Positions 43,970 through 53,942 of a DNA stretch of 64,000 bases are shown in pieces. The notes below the pieces were generated by a model that made no database searches, was not told where the DNA came from, and saw only the letters and a list, made by a program, of their open reading frames with translations. The position numbers and the translations under genes were made by a program. Source of the DNA: Sulfolobales archaeon Acd1 (GTDB lineage: Archaea > Thermoproteota > Thermoprotei_A > Sulfolobales > Sulfolobaceae); the NCBI GenBank assembly GCA_000389735.1, contig APJY01000001.1, forward strand, positions 186,001 to 250,000. The letters run 5' to 3'. Positions within the stretch are counted from its first letter, which is position 1. Each line of letters opens with the position of its first letter.

Positions 43970-45655
43970 TCAAAGTCTTGGCTTTAGTACCGCACCCTCA
44001 GCCGAGCTCGACACTAAGGAGGCGTACTGGGCTAACAGTCCTGTAGTGTATCTCGGGGGTTTGGGCTTCCAGCTTTCAGCCCTCTTTTTCAGCTCCTGCT
44101 CGCTCAACTCAACGTCTATTCTCCCGGCGTCCACGTCTATGTTTATGACGTCGCCGTTCTGGACTAGTGCGATGGGTCCTCCCACCGCCGCTTCAGGCGC
44201 CACATGACCCACGCTTATTCCCCTAGTGGCTCCCGAGAACCTGCCGTCCGTGACTAACGCGACCTTCTCTCCGAGCCCCTGCCCGCTTATCGCCGCGGTT
44301 ACGGCCAACATCTCCCTCATCCCTGGACCTCCCTTGGGGCCCTCGTACCTTATTATCACTACGTCGCCCTCCTTTATCTTCCCCTCCATGACGGCCCTAA
44401 ACGCCTCCTCCTCGGAGTCGAACACCATGGCCGGTCCCCTGTGCTTTCTGACGGAGGTCGCAGAAACCTTTATCACCGCCCCTTCTGGCGCCAGGGTTCC
44501 CTTAAGGATCTTAATCCCTCCGTAGGGTAATCTCGGGTTCTTCGGGTCCTTCACGATATGGTCGTGGGGGACGTTGGGAAGCCTGTACTCCGCCAGCTCC
44601 TGGCCTAGGGTTCTCCCGGTTACGGTTAGCGCGTCTAAGTGAAGTAAGCCGGCGTCGGCCAGCTTCTTGAGAACCAGGGGAACCCCGCCCACCTTGTAGA
44701 GGTCGTACATCGTGTACTCTCCGCCAGGCTTCATGCTGACTATTTCTGGGGTCTTCTTGCCTATCCTCTCGAAGTCGTCCAGGGTCAGCTTCACTCCGGC
44801 TTCGTGGGCTACGGCTAGGAGGTGCAGCACGGCATTCGTTGACCCACCTGAGGCCTGAACCAGGGTTATCGCGTTCTCAAAGGCCTCGAAGGTCATCACG
44901 TCCCTGGGCTTTATGCCAAGCTCCATGGCCCTCATAACCGCCCTCCCGGTCTCGTAGGCGTAATTCGTCCTCGAGCCGTCAACTGCCGGGGGCGCGGAGC
45001 TTCCTAGGAGGGCCATCCCTAAGGCCTCCGTGGTCATGCCCATGGTGTTCGCCGTGTAAAGCCCTCCACACGTCCCAGCAGTAGGGATGGCGTTGTCCTC
45101 CATTAACCTGAGGTCTTCAGCGGTGAGCTTACCCTTACTGTAAGCCCCGACGGCCTCGTAGACGTCCTGGATGGTGATCGGCTTACCCTTGAAGTTGCCC
45201 GGGAGGGTAGTGCCGGAGTACATGATGACGGAGGGTATGTTTATCCTAGCCAGAGCCATCAGGAGCCCTGGGGTGGTCTTATCGCATCCCGATATGGCGA
45301 CTATGCCGTCATAACCGTGGGCATTAACTACCATCTCCACGCTGTTGGCAACCACCTCCCTGCTGACAAGCGAGTACTTCATGCCCTCACTGCCCATAGC
45401 TATCCCATCTATGACTAGGGGAATGGCGAAGAGCCTGGGGGTTCCACCCGCTGCCCTAACGCCCTCCTTGGCCACGTTGCCTAAGGCCAGCGTATGTATG
45501 TTACAGGGTCCCATCTCCCCCCAAGTCGTCGCTACCCCTACCAGTGGCTTGCTTATGTCTGAGTCGCTTAGGCCCACTGCCTTCAGGAAAGCCCTGTTAG
45601 GTGCCTTCTCTATACCTCCGTAAACCAGGTTCGAGCGCGCCTTAAGGTCTTTCAT
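43970..45655 (-). CDS. ilvD: Dihydroxy-acid dehydratase
   Basis: 561 residues. Fe-S ligand motifs [17 protein letters not shown] and [13 protein letters not shown], and the C-terminal [21 protein letters not shown] are complete for IlvD/Edd. It dehydrates 2,3-dihydroxy acids in valine/isoleucine synthesis; some archaeal members also accept gluconate. Starts ATG 45655. Downstream of it mcr has its own promoter. Confidence 0.95.
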   Translation of the reverse strand: MKDLKARSNLVYGGIEKAPNRAFLKAVGLSDSDISKPLVGVATTWGEMGPCNIHTLALGNVAKEGVRAAGGTPRLFAIPLVIDGIAMGSEGMKYSLVSREVVANSVEMVVNAHGYDGIVAISGCDKTTPGLLMALARINIPSVIMYSGTTLPGNFKGKPITIQDVYEAVGAYSKGKLTAEDLRLMEDNAIPTAGTCGGLYTANTMGMTTEALGMALLGSSAPPAVDGSRTNYAYETGRAVMRAMELGIKPRDVMTFEAFENAITLVQASGGSTNAVLHLLAVAHEAGVKLTLDDFERIGKKTPEIVSMKPGGEYTMYDLYKVGGVPLVLKKLADAGLLHLDALTVTGRTLGQELAEYRLPNVPHDHIVKDPKNPRLPYGGIKILKGTLAPEGAVIKVSATSVRKHRGPAMVFDSEEEAFRAVMEGKIKEGDVVIIRYEGPKGGPGMREMLAVTAAISGQGLGEKVALVTDGRFSGATRGISVGHVAPEAAVGGPIALVQNGDVINIDVDAGRIDVELSEQELKKRAESWKPKPPRYTTGLLAQYASLVSSSAEGAVLKPRL

Positions 45656-45740
45656 ATAAGGCAGAATCCAGGTGGGTCAGCTATAAGCCTTAATCAGCCT
45701 GACGTGCATCAGGCATCGATCACCTCAAGACCAATCTTCA

Positions 45741-46469
45741 TCACACTTTAGCGACTATCGTCATCTGGGGGTCCATCACGTCGAACTGCTTCCAGCTGTG
45801 CCCGCTGTAGACGTTCAATACAGTTAACCCGAGCCTCTTAAGCTCTCTCACTATCTCGTGTAACGAGTAGAGCCTCTGGCTGAACTCGAACCTATCCACC
45901 TCTTTGCCGTTCAGGTAATACGTCCTAATGACTCTGAGCCTAGAGGTTGAAACGTCGAACTCGTTGGCGTCTACTACTAGGTAGGGCGGAATATAGATGT
46001 GCCTCACGCTCGGAAGATTATATATTACAAAGTCTCTATTATCAATGTTTATAACGACGAGTTTCCTCGAAGAATCCCTCAAATTCTTTAATATTTCTAT
46101 GTCATCCTCTTCCGAATAGTAACCCAGGCTGTTGAAGATGTTGATCACTAGGTCGAACTTTCTGTCGCCTATGACGTCCTTTAGCCTCCTCATGTCGCCC
46201 TTGAGGAAGGTAACTTTGGGCGACCTGGCCTTAGCGACTTCGAGTAACCGTTCGGAGATGTCCACGCCGACCACGTTATAGCCCAGCTCGCTCAGCGAGT
46301 GGCTTATCCTCCCGATACCGCAGGGAACGTCCAGGACGTCCCTACCTGACGAGGTCTTCTTGGCCAAAGAGTCGAGCCACTCGGCCCACTCCTTGCCCTC
46401 CTCCCAAACCTTCAGCATCTCGCTGACGTAGAGGTCGGACTCGAAGAACTTCTCTACGCTCTCCGACAT
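45741..46469 (-). CDS. Class I SAM-dependent methyltransferase
   Basis: 242 residues. Motif I VLDVPCGIGRIS, motif II VVGVDISERLLE, and FLKGDMRRL, LVINIFNSLGYY follow the Methyltransf_25 pattern. The C-terminal part is beta-rich (RLRVIRTYYLNGKEVDRFEF). Substrate unknown. CTTTATAC on the minus strand (about 46492-46499) lies 23-30 bases before ATG 46469. Divergent from a surface protein gene. Confidence 0.83.
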   Translation of the reverse strand: MSESVEKFFESDLYVSEMLKVWEEGKEWAEWLDSLAKKTSSGRDVLDVPCGIGRISHSLSELGYNVVGVDISERLLEVAKARSPKVTFLKGDMRRLKDVIGDRKFDLVINIFNSLGYYSEEDDIEILKNLRDSSRKLVVINIDNRDFVIYNLPSVRHIYIPPYLVVDANEFDVSTSRLRVIRTYYLNGKEVDRFEFSQRLYSLHEIVRELKRLGLTVLNVYSGHSWKQFDVMDPQMTIVAKV

Positions 46470-46501
46470 GCTTAGTTTTATTCCTCACATCGGTATAAAG
46501 C

Positions 46502-47056
46502 TTGCGAAGAGGTTTGGGGTTTTCTCTTGTCGCTTTAGCCTTGCTGACCCTCACGGCGGGCTCATGGTTCTTCTACACGCTCACGATCCAGGTTGACAAT
46601 AACGTGCAGATCCTACAGTATAACTTCACGGTAGTGAACGTCACGCCTACGAGCTTGGTTTTCGAGCTGACTACTTATAACTCCTCCAACGGAATGTCGC
46701 TCACTTTCGAGAAGGCCGTCCCTCTCAGTGAGCCTGCGCCTTTCCCATATAACGGCTCCGCCTTCGGAGTAAGTAACGTATCTTACGTGGGAAGCGTAGG
46801 TAATTACACCATTTACAGAGGGGTGTTTGAGCTCAACGGTCTGAAGGTTCCCGTAACTCTGTACTTCCGGGACGGAATCCTCGTGAATTACACCGGGTCT
46901 TACGAAGGCGTTAAGGTTGACGCCCAGTTACAGGCGTCACAGACAGTTCCCACAAATGCCTCGGGACCCGAGCCAGGAGCGTTGATAATAGTCTTGGTCA
47001 TGGTTGCCGCTATAGCGATAGGAGCCGCAGTTTTGATAAAAATAGGGAAGATCTGA
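46502..47056 (+). CDS. Secreted or membrane-anchored protein
   Basis: 184 residues: signal/anchor helix LVALALLTLTAGSWFFY, an extracellular beta-rich domain with many N-x-S/T sites (NFTV, NVTP, NSSN, NVSY, NYTI), and a C-terminal membrane helix LIIVLVMVAAIAIGAAVLI. Typical of glycosylated crenarchaeal surface proteins; no family recognised. Start TTG 46502, set by TTTTATTC at 46473-46480 22-29 bases upstream, which is interlaced with the divergent gene's promoter. Confidence 0.75.
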   Translation: MRRGLGFSLVALALLTLTAGSWFFYTLTIQVDNNVQILQYNFTVVNVTPTSLVFELTTYNSSNGMSLTFEKAVPLSEPAPFPYNGSAFGVSNVSYVGSVGNYTIYRGVFELNGLKVPVTLYFRDGILVNYTGSYEGVKVDAQLQASQTVPTNASGPEPGALIIVLVMVAAIAIGAAVLIKIGKI

Positions 47057-47098
47057 ACGCATTATTGCTAAATAGCCCCATCTTTTACGGTTCAGGTA

Positions 47099-48022
47099 AT
47101 GCTGTTCCTGAGGACTTCAGACGTAGAGAAAGCCTTGAGACCGGAAATAGCGGTCCAGGCGGTAAGGGAGGCCTTCACCGAGCTGTCCTCAGGTAGGATC
47201 AACCAGCCCAAGAGGACGGTAATAATGATTAAGGGCGACTGGTGGGCGGTTATGCAGTCCGCCACGGAGAACGCCTTCGTGGCTAAGGTCGTCAACGTTA
47301 TCCCGAGGAACGTGGCCAGGAATAAGCCGGCGGTCAACGCCGTAGTGCTCCTGATGGATCCCGTGGACGGTAGTCCGTTGGCGATGATGGAGGGGTCGGT
47401 TCTCACGGCCATTAGGACGTCGGCCGCCAGCGTGCTTTCCACTGAAGTTGCCTACGGCAGAAACGTGGGAACTCTGGGGGTGATTGGCGCGGGGACGGAG
47501 GCCAGGTACCACCTTAAGATAGCCCTGAAATACCTAAAGATAGGTAAAGTCCTCATAACCGCTAGGAAGAGCCACTACGCGTTGGCCAAGGAGTTCGGCG
47601 CCGAACCCACAAACCTGGAGACCCTCCTTAGGCAGTCCGACGTCATTTACGCGACGACCTCCTCCAAGGAGCCGGTGGTTTTGGGCAAGTACCTGAAGGA
47701 TGACTTCCACGTCTCGAGCATAGGTGCACACACGCCGGACTCCAGGGAGCTCGACGACGAGGCCGTAAAGAGGGCTAAGACCTACCTCGTGGACTCAATG
47801 GAGGCCGTCTCCGAGGAGGCGGGGGACTTCATAGAGCCGAAGAAGAAGGGAATACTACCTAGGGTTCTCGAGATAGGGGAAGTCATATCGAAGGGATTAA
47901 AGGTGGAGAGACCCAGCGTATTCAAGTCCGTGGGGACGTCGGCTCAAGATAACCTCGCAGCCTATTACGCTTATCGGGAGGCGTTAAGGCTTGGCCTCGG
48001 AACCGAGCTTACCTTTCCATAA
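47099..48022 (+). CDS. Ornithine cyclodeaminase/mu-crystallin family dehydrogenase
   Basis: 307 residues. KVVNVIPRN (substrate Lys region), [12 protein letters not shown], the NAD site [14 protein letters not shown] and [14 protein letters not shown] match the OCD/archaeal alanine dehydrogenase family. It may act as alanine dehydrogenase or cyclodeaminase or pyrroline-2-carboxylate reductase; the sequence does not decide. Tail overlaps the convergent adenosyltransferase gene by 39 bases. Confidence 0.9.
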   Translation: MLFLRTSDVEKALRPEIAVQAVREAFTELSSGRINQPKRTVIMIKGDWWAVMQSATENAFVAKVVNVIPRNVARNKPAVNAVVLLMDPVDGSPLAMMEGSVLTAIRTSAASVLSTEVAYGRNVGTLGVIGAGTEARYHLKIALKYLKIGKVLITARKSHYALAKEFGAEPTNLETLLRQSDVIYATTSSKEPVVLGKYLKDDFHVSSIGAHTPDSRELDDEAVKRAKTYLVDSMEAVSEEAGDFIEPKKKGILPRVLEIGEVISKGLKVERPSVFKSVGTSAQDNLAAYYAYREALRLGLGTELTFP

Positions 48023-48526
48023 GACGTTCTCTACTCCTTCCTTCTTGTTCACGTAGAGGGCTAAGAGGAACAGTAGTGACGATAGTCTGTTGAGGTAGCT
48101 CTCGTGTTGTCTCTTCGCTACCCCCTCCCTGAGTAGTGCGACGACCCTCCTTTCCGCCCTCCTCGCAACAGCTCTCGCGAGCTGAAGAGTGGCGGAGGCC
48201 AAATGACCCCCCGGCATAACGAAGCTCCTTGGGCTCTCCACGTACATCGAGAACTTCTCGATCTCTTCCTCCAACCATTTCGTCCTCTCGATACCGAATC
48301 CCATATCGAACCCCGCCAGCTCAGAAGAAATCGTGAACACGTCGTCCTGGATCTTTCTAATGACGTCCGATAAGGAAGAGTAGAGCGAGGAAACGATACC
48401 GAGAACGGAGTTAAGCTCGTCCAGATCACCTAACGCTTCCAGAATGGGGTCGTCCTTCCATATTCGTCCTTTCAACGGTAGCTTGGTCTTGCCTTCGTCC
48501 CCCGCTCCTGTGTACCAAACGGCCAA
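47984..48526 (-). CDS. Cob(I)alamin adenosyltransferase (PduO type)
   Basis: 180 residues. The N-terminal [12 protein letters not shown] is the ATP-binding P-loop of PduO-type ATR, and [23 protein letters not shown] and [12 protein letters not shown] follow the family pattern. It makes adenosylcobalamin for methylmalonyl-CoA mutase and ribonucleotide reductase, linking to CobT at 23644. Divergent from the EamA transporter. Confidence 0.93.
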   Translation of the reverse strand: MAVWYTGAGDEGKTKLPLKGRIWKDDPILEALGDLDELNSVLGIVSSLYSSLSDVIRKIQDDVFTISSELAGFDMGFGIERTKWLEEEIEKFSMYVESPRSFVMPGGHLASATLQLARAVARRAERRVVALLREGVAKRQHESYLNRLSSLLFLLALYVNKKEGVENVLWKGKLGSEAKP

Positions 48527-48537
48527 CTCGATCGACT

Positions 48538-49398
48538 TTGAATACGCTGATACCCTTACATAAGCGTGTGAGAAAGGACTACATATGGCCCGCTATTACG
48601 ATATTGGCCTGGAGCGTTTCCTACTCCCTCATAAAGTTGGCCCTTTTGTATATGGGGCCCATCCCATTACTCGAAATCCGCTTACTAGCGGGCGGTCTAG
48701 TGCTTACGATTATAGCGAGGGGAATAGTAGCTGGTAAAAAGGAGCTCGTTTCCGCTGTTCTCAACGTCGGGCTATTCCTGATATGTCTGAACTTGGGGGT
48801 GGAGCTGTCCTCTAATCCCGCACTGGCAGCTGTGCTGATATATACGCAGCCGGCCTTCCTAATCGCTCTAGGCGCGATTACCGGTGAGTCCGTTTCGTTC
48901 CCTAGGGCTTTGGGAACGGCGATTGCGCTCATCGGTGCTGTTATTTCAGCTGGCAGCGTGAACTTCGACCTGGGCGCCTTAGTTTCTTTGGCCGCGGGGT
49001 TCCTGTGGGCTTTAGGGACTCTGTATCATCGTAAGTATCTCGCCAACGAGGATCTGATGAAGCTCAACGCGTTTTACTCGTTGGCTTCTTTGGTCATGGA
49101 CAGCCCGTTGCTGGCCTTAGACCACAGGTTCACGGTGAGCGTGATAGGTATACTTTACGCCGTTCTGGTCGGCTTATTGGCCCAAGCCCTCGGTTTCGTG
49201 TCGTGGTTTAAGGGGATCAAGGCCTTGGGTCCATTCGTGACGAGCAGCCTCGGACTGTTAGTTCCTCCGCTCTCCTACGTCTTCACATTCTTAATTTTGG
49301 GCGACGTTCCTAGTCTAGCGGAGGTAATCGGATCCGCTTTGGTGGTCGGAGGGGTGGCGTTAGCTAACCTGGAGGGGCTCAGGAAGTATGGTGGATGA
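48538..49398 (+). CDS. EamA/DMT family transporter
   Basis: 286 residues with about ten transmembrane helices in two EamA repeats ([19 protein letters not shown]..., [21 protein letters not shown]...). Drug/metabolite transporter superfamily exporters move amino acids, metabolites or drugs; the substrate is unknown. Start TTG 48538 is 11 bases from the divergent adenosyltransferase start. Ends by overlapping the HTH regulator by 11 bases, so the regulator and the transporter are linked. Confidence 0.85.
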   Translation: MNTLIPLHKRVRKDYIWPAITILAWSVSYSLIKLALLYMGPIPLLEIRLLAGGLVLTIIARGIVAGKKELVSAVLNVGLFLICLNLGVELSSNPALAAVLIYTQPAFLIALGAITGESVSFPRALGTAIALIGAVISAGSVNFDLGALVSLAAGFLWALGTLYHRKYLANEDLMKLNAFYSLASLVMDSPLLALDHRFTVSVIGILYAVLVGLLAQALGFVSWFKGIKALGPFVTSSLGLLVPPLSYVFTFLILGDVPSLAEVIGSALVVGGVALANLEGLRKYGG

Positions 49399-50113
49399 GT
49401 ACGTAATAGAGCTCCTTAGTAAGAAGATTCTCGGGGATCTGGTTTGGAGCCCTAATCCTGGACAAGAAATAAGGAAGTGGAGGGAAGTCTTCGGGGTCTC
49501 GCAAGCTCAACTGGGCAAACAGATGGGCGTGCACCAGTCCGTTATAGCCGATTACGAGAGAGGAAGGAGGAAGCCTGGCGTAGATTTCATTAAGAAGATG
49601 ATAAAAGCCCTGATAGAAATAGACGGGTCTAGGGGCTTTCCAGTAGTCAAGAGCCTCGCTAAGGGCACTACTGGCCTAGGCCCTTACGTCATTTCGGAGG
49701 GAGACTTCGCGCCTCCCGTTAGGTTAGACGAGATCGTGAAGGCCTTAGGGTACACGCTCAATGTCAAGATACCTTTATCGCTAATTCACGGCTGGCTGGT
49801 TGTAGATAGCGTTAAGGCTATTCTCTATATGGAAGGGGCCGATTACTATCAGCTCCTTTCGAACTCCGTCGGGAGGTTGCTAGTTTTCACAAACGTGAGT
49901 AACGGTAGGTCTCCGATGATAGCCTTAAGGGTGGGGGTCACCCTCACGCCGTTAAAGCCCGGAGCGGTCGTAATTCATAGGCTCACGCGCAGCTTTGACC
50001 AGCTAGCCCTCCTTCTCGCGATAAGGTCGGATATTCCTATAATTATTTCCACCAAAAAGACGGTAAGCGACCTGATCGAGACGCTCAAGAGCCTTGGCCT
50101 TCGGTCAACATGA
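49388..50113 (+). CDS. HTH (XRE-type) transcriptional regulator with C-terminal domain, COG1709-like
   Basis: 241 residues. Helix-turn-helix of the Cro/C1 type in IRKWREVFGVSQAQLGKQMGVHQSVIADYERGRRKPG (about residues 28-65), followed by a C-terminal domain with LGPYVISEGDFAPPV and RSPMIALRVG. This matches the archaeal COG1709 predicted regulators. Overlaps the transporter gene start-to-end and runs 29 bases into the convergent NAC gene. Confidence 0.86.
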   Translation: MVDEYVIELLSKKILGDLVWSPNPGQEIRKWREVFGVSQAQLGKQMGVHQSVIADYERGRRKPGVDFIKKMIKALIEIDGSRGFPVVKSLAKGTTGLGPYVISEGDFAPPVRLDEIVKALGYTLNVKIPLSLIHGWLVVDSVKAILYMEGADYYQLLSNSVGRLLVFTNVSNGRSPMIALRVGVTLTPLKPGAVVIHRLTRSFDQLALLLAIRSDIPIIISTKKTVSDLIETLKSLGLRST

Positions 50114-50438
50114 GTATGGCCTTCGCTACGTCACCCTCAGCCTTTATGAGGGCCTCCCTGGCCTCCGCCTCGCTCTTGCCCGTCTGTTCCGCCACCAGCC
50201 TCACGTCCTCCTCCCTGATCTCTACGGTCTGGTTTTGTTGGGCCTTAGCCTGTTCATTATACTTACCCATCACCGTGAAGAACTCCATGTTCTGGACGAA
50301 AGTCCTCGTGACCTGAGGGGACTCGAACACTAACGTCTTATCGGGGAGCTCGATTATCACTCTCACCGCGTTAAGCTGCTCGTTCCTAACGCCCATCCTC
50401 TCCAGCATTTTGGAGAAGGCTTTCTGGTCTAGTTTCAC
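50085..50438 (-). CDS. nac: Nascent polypeptide-associated complex protein
   Basis: 117 residues. The NAC domain (VRVIIELPDKTLVFESPQVT) is followed by a C-terminal UBA domain (EEDVRLVAEQTGKSEAEAREAL). Archaeal NAC is an alpha-type homodimer that binds nascent chains at the ribosome exit. Length is standard. The 3' end overlaps the regulator gene by 29 bases in convergent orientation. Confidence 0.95.
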   Translation of the reverse strand: MKLDQKAFSKMLERMGVRNEQLNAVRVIIELPDKTLVFESPQVTRTFVQNMEFFTVMGKYNEQAKAQQNQTVEIREEDVRLVAEQTGKSEAEAREALIKAEGDVAKAILMLTEGQGS

Positions 50439-50490
50439 GAATTTTCTTTTGGCTTTCTAACGCTTAATAGTTTTACACAAAGAACCTCCT

Positions 50491-51753
50491 GTGCTTTCGA
50501 TTAAAGTGCTAGGAGGCGGTATGGAGGTAGGCAGGGCCGCCATTGAGGTCCTGGACAGAAACGAAGCTTTGATTCTCGATTACGGCGTGAACTTCGATCA
50601 GAACGACAACCCGGTACTCCCCCTTCAGGAGACCCCGAGCCTCATTAAGGGCTTCGTGATCTCTCACGCTCACCTGGATCACGTAGGCGCGCTCCCCCTT
50701 TACCAGGTGTCGACCGACATTCCCGTCTACGGGACGGAGATGTCTAGGAATATAGCGGAACTAATGCTAAAGGACTTCCTTAAGCTGTCGGGCGCCAAGC
50801 TGCCCTTTGAGTGGGTTGAGGTGAAGAAGGTCATAGATAACTGGAAGCCTAAGAAGCTCTACGAAACCTTTGAGGTCGGCAACTTCAAGGTGGAACTGAG
50901 CGACGCTGGCCACATACCTGGAAGCTCCTACGTGAAGGTTTACACCTCGACCAAAACGATCGCTTACACTGGAGATACCAACTTAATCAACACGCCATTA
51001 GTTAAGCCTGCCGACGTCGACTCCCTTAGGGATGTAAATGTTTTGGTTATGGAAACGACATACGGTAGGTTCAATCACCCCTCAAGGGAGCAGGTGGAAA
51101 GGGATTTCGTGAACACCGCGAGGGAGGTAATAGAAACAGGAGGCACCGTTTTGGTTCCAGCCTTCAGCCTAGCGAGGAGCCAGGAGCTCCTTGCCGTGTT
51201 GGCCAAGTACGACTTCGAGTACCCAGTATACTACGACGGTATGGTCAGGGAGATCATGGAGATCATGATGAGGCAGAGGGATTACATAAACGACTGGAGC
51301 TCGTTGAAGAAGGCTTACGATGAGTTCAACTACGTCAGCAGCTGGGAGGAAAGGAGCAAGGCGGTGAGGGAGAGGGGAGTGATAGTTTCTAGCGCTGGAA
51401 TGCTCAAGGGAGGCCCGGCCGTTTGGTACTTCAGGAAGCTCTCATCGAACCCGAAGAACGCGGTCTTTTTGGTGAGCTATCAAGCTGAGAACACGCCGGG
51501 GAGGAGGCTCCTCGAGACAGGGAAGTTCGACGAGTATTCCCCAGTACTGAAGGCCAGGCTGGAGCTGTTCGACTTCTCGAGTCACGCGGGTAGGAAGGAC
51601 TTGAAGAAGATAGTGAAGAGCGCGTCGAACTTAGAGAAGCTCATCCTGGTTCACGGATCCCCCGATAATCTAACGGCCTTCGGCAAGGAGGTAAAGGAGG
51701 AGATGGGTGTGGACGTTATTATTCCGCAGAGCGGACAAGAGATTGTCTTATGA
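50491..51753 (+). CDS. Beta-CASP ribonuclease aCPSF2
   Basis: 420 residues. Metallo-beta-lactamase motif HAHLDH, later GHIPGSSYV, YTGDTN and the beta-CASP motifs with ETTYGRFNHPSRE and SSAGMLKGGPAVWY and SHAGRKDL. It has no KH domains, so it is of the aCPSF2 group; the Sulfolobus homologue has 5'-3' exoribonuclease activity and acts in RNA decay. Start GTG 50491. Stop overlaps the next ATG (ATGA), and the three-gene operon continues to mevalonate kinase. Confidence 0.88.
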   Translation: MLSIKVLGGGMEVGRAAIEVLDRNEALILDYGVNFDQNDNPVLPLQETPSLIKGFVISHAHLDHVGALPLYQVSTDIPVYGTEMSRNIAELMLKDFLKLSGAKLPFEWVEVKKVIDNWKPKKLYETFEVGNFKVELSDAGHIPGSSYVKVYTSTKTIAYTGDTNLINTPLVKPADVDSLRDVNVLVMETTYGRFNHPSREQVERDFVNTAREVIETGGTVLVPAFSLARSQELLAVLAKYDFEYPVYYDGMVREIMEIMMRQRDYINDWSSLKKAYDEFNYVSSWEERSKAVRERGVIVSSAGMLKGGPAVWYFRKLSSNPKNAVFLVSYQAENTPGRRLLETGKFDEYSPVLKARLELFDFSSHAGRKDLKKIVKSASNLEKLILVHGSPDNLTAFGKEVKEEMGVDVIIPQSGQEIVL

Positions 51754-52895
51754 TAACCCTGCTGATTCACGCCGAGAGGTTCTCCTATCGCGTTAATGAG
51801 CCCGCTATTAAGAATCCTGAAGAGCCTAAGGTCCCCGAATTCGAAGGGCAGAACGTTTTGGTCGTCTTCACGACAGTCGAGAAAGGGGACGACGAGAACG
51901 TGATAAAGAGGGCGGCAAACGACATTATCGATATCGCCTCCAAGGTCAAGGCTTCGTCGGTCGTGATTTACCCCTACGCTCACCTCTCCGATAACCTGGC
52001 TCTCCCCTCGGATGCCGTGAAAGTGCTGGACGAGCTTCACAGGTTAATTTCGGATCGCTTGCAGGCCGTGAGGGCCCCCTTTGGCTGGTACAAAGCCTTC
52101 ACAATCTCCTGCTACGGCCATCCGTTAAGCGAGCTATCTAGGAGGATAAGGAACGAGCCGGAGTACCAGAAGGCACAGGAGATGAGCGTTTGCGAGAAGT
52201 TCGGTTTTCCCGTTTCGCCCTTAGCTACTGCGATTAGAAGGGCGACCTTAGACTGGCTGAGGAAGGTCATTCCTCATGAGACCGAGGCGGAGGGTGATGG
52301 GGACGTCGAGGAGGGGATGTTAAGAATAGTATACTCGGAGCCGAAGGGGAGGAAGGTTCCCTGTGTCAACGACAGTACCCTGATATACGTAAGGACTGGA
52401 TCGAAGCCTGAGGGTTTGCCCGAGGTGTTTAAGGACTCCACCAACGAGATTCCCGTAGTTGTAGCGAAAGAAGGGTACTACGAAATTAACGCGAACGCCT
52501 TAATGTACTACTTCATGGTAGAGTCCGCTAAGAAGAGTCCTCCCACTCTCCCTCTGTGGATGAGTCCTATTCAGGTGAGGATTATACCGGTCAAGAGAGA
52601 CCTGGTGGACAAGGCACTGGAGCTAGCCTCCAAGTTACGAAACTACAGGGTGGACGTTGACGACACCGATGAAGGGTTAGGCAAGAAGATAGCGAGAGCT
52701 GGGACCGAGTGGGTTCCCTTCGTGGTGATCTTAGGGGAGAGGGAGGTCGAGACAGGTAACTTAACCGTCAAGATAAGGGAGAGTAACGAGCAAAGGCAGA
52801 TGACCCTCGAGGAGTTGATGAACCAGCTGAAAGGTAACGAAGCCCTCTCCCCCTCGCCTTTGCCATTAAGGGTGAGCAAAAGGGTCCACAAATGA
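51750..52895 (+). CDS. Free-standing threonyl-tRNA synthetase editing protein (ThrRS-ed)
   Basis: 381 residues. The first about 145 residues are the archaeal ThrRS editing domain (HAERFSYRV..., VIYPYAHLSDNLA, RAPFGWYKAF), and about 245-365 is an anticodon-binding domain (IQVRIIPVKRDLVDKALELA). The catalytic class II core is missing, as in the crenarchaeal split system where a ThrRS-cat charges and ThrRS-ed hydrolyses Ser-tRNA(Thr). The catalytic partner must lie elsewhere. Coupled by ATGA overlaps on both sides. Confidence 0.92.
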   Translation: MITLLIHAERFSYRVNEPAIKNPEEPKVPEFEGQNVLVVFTTVEKGDDENVIKRAANDIIDIASKVKASSVVIYPYAHLSDNLALPSDAVKVLDELHRLISDRLQAVRAPFGWYKAFTISCYGHPLSELSRRIRNEPEYQKAQEMSVCEKFGFPVSPLATAIRRATLDWLRKVIPHETEAEGDGDVEEGMLRIVYSEPKGRKVPCVNDSTLIYVRTGSKPEGLPEVFKDSTNEIPVVVAKEGYYEINANALMYYFMVESAKKSPPTLPLWMSPIQVRIIPVKRDLVDKALELASKLRNYRVDVDDTDEGLGKKIARAGTEWVPFVVILGEREVETGNLTVKIRESNEQRQMTLEELMNQLKGNEALSPSPLPLRVSKRVHK

Positions 52896-53839
52896 TCGTG
52901 GCCGAGGTTCCGCTAAAGGTAACGCTATTCGGAGAGCACGCAGTGGTTTACGGGAGGCCTGCCATAGCGTTCACCATATCTCAGAAAATGCTTGTGAAGG
53001 TCGAGGAGTCCGACAGGTTCGAAGTCATATCGAACAACCTGGTCGTTAGGGGGCTCAGGGTCTTACTGGATAGCTACACGGTTTACAGCGAGGAGGCCAA
53101 AAGGGTACTTCGCTATGTTGAGGAGGCCTTGAGGTACTTCGGTGCCGAGAGGCCCGTGAGGGTCGAGATCGAGTCGCCCGTCGAACCTTCGGTAGGACTG
53201 GGGACTAGCGCGGGCGTTGTGGTAGGCACGGTGGCGGCTTACTCTAGGCTCTTGGGATATAGGTTAAGCAACGAGGAAATAGCCAGGATAGCCCACGAGG
53301 TCGAGCTAAGGGTTCAGGGAATAGGCAGTAGGATGGACACCACTACTGAATCGCTCGGAGGGTTCGTGTACTTCAGCGGTGACGGAAGTGTGGAGAAGAT
53401 AAGTCCGTGCGGCCTATCCTTCTCCGCGGGCTATTTCAGGAGGGTTAGGACTACGGCTGAGACCTTGAGGATAGTTAGGGCGCTAAGGGCCAGGAGGGAG
53501 GGACTAATAGATAAGGTGTTCGACATGATAAAGGAGATCACTGACGAGGGCCTGAAGGCGCTTAAGGCATGTGACGAGGACTCCTTGGGCGAGCTGATGT
53601 ATATGAACCACGCGTTACTGTCTCTCATAGGTGTGAGCACTGCAGTTCAGGACGAGCTGATTGCGAGGGCTAGGGAGTTGGGAGTTAAAGGCTGTAAGTT
53701 AAGCGGGGGAGGGGGAGGAGGCCTCACGGTATGCCTGGAGGACGAGAGGGCGAAGAGCCTTCTGAAGGCCTTCGGAGCCAACTTGATAGACGCTAGACCG
53801 ACCGACACAGGCGTTATAGTCAGGGAAGTATTGACCTGA
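52892..53839 (+). CDS. mvk: Mevalonate kinase
   Basis: 315 residues. GHMP kinase: LFGEHAVVYG, ATP loop GLGTSAGVVVG and the C-terminal KGCKLSGGGGGGLTV. VYGRPAIAF is the mevalonate kinase motif. It starts isoprenoid chain synthesis for archaeal membrane lipids. Part of the aCPSF2/ThrRS-ed/mvk operon, with a four-base ATGA overlap to the editing gene; the grouping is not functionally obvious. Confidence 0.94.
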   Translation: MIVAEVPLKVTLFGEHAVVYGRPAIAFTISQKMLVKVEESDRFEVISNNLVVRGLRVLLDSYTVYSEEAKRVLRYVEEALRYFGAERPVRVEIESPVEPSVGLGTSAGVVVGTVAAYSRLLGYRLSNEEIARIAHEVELRVQGIGSRMDTTTESLGGFVYFSGDGSVEKISPCGLSFSAGYFRRVRTTAETLRIVRALRARREGLIDKVFDMIKEITDEGLKALKACDEDSLGELMYMNHALLSLIGVSTAVQDELIARARELGVKGCKLSGGGGGGLTVCLEDERAKSLLKAFGANLIDARPTDTGVIVREVLT

Positions 53840-53942
53840 GCACACTCATCGAGAACGTTACCTCTTAGGGCTTACCGAAATTCATTTAGACGTTAAAATT
53901 TCGAAAACGCTTATTCTTTCTTACAGCCATTACGATCTCGTC

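Noticed and set aside
44226-45623. Plus-strand frames inside ilvD
   Set aside because: Antisense to a complete enzyme gene; proline/serine-rich shadows.
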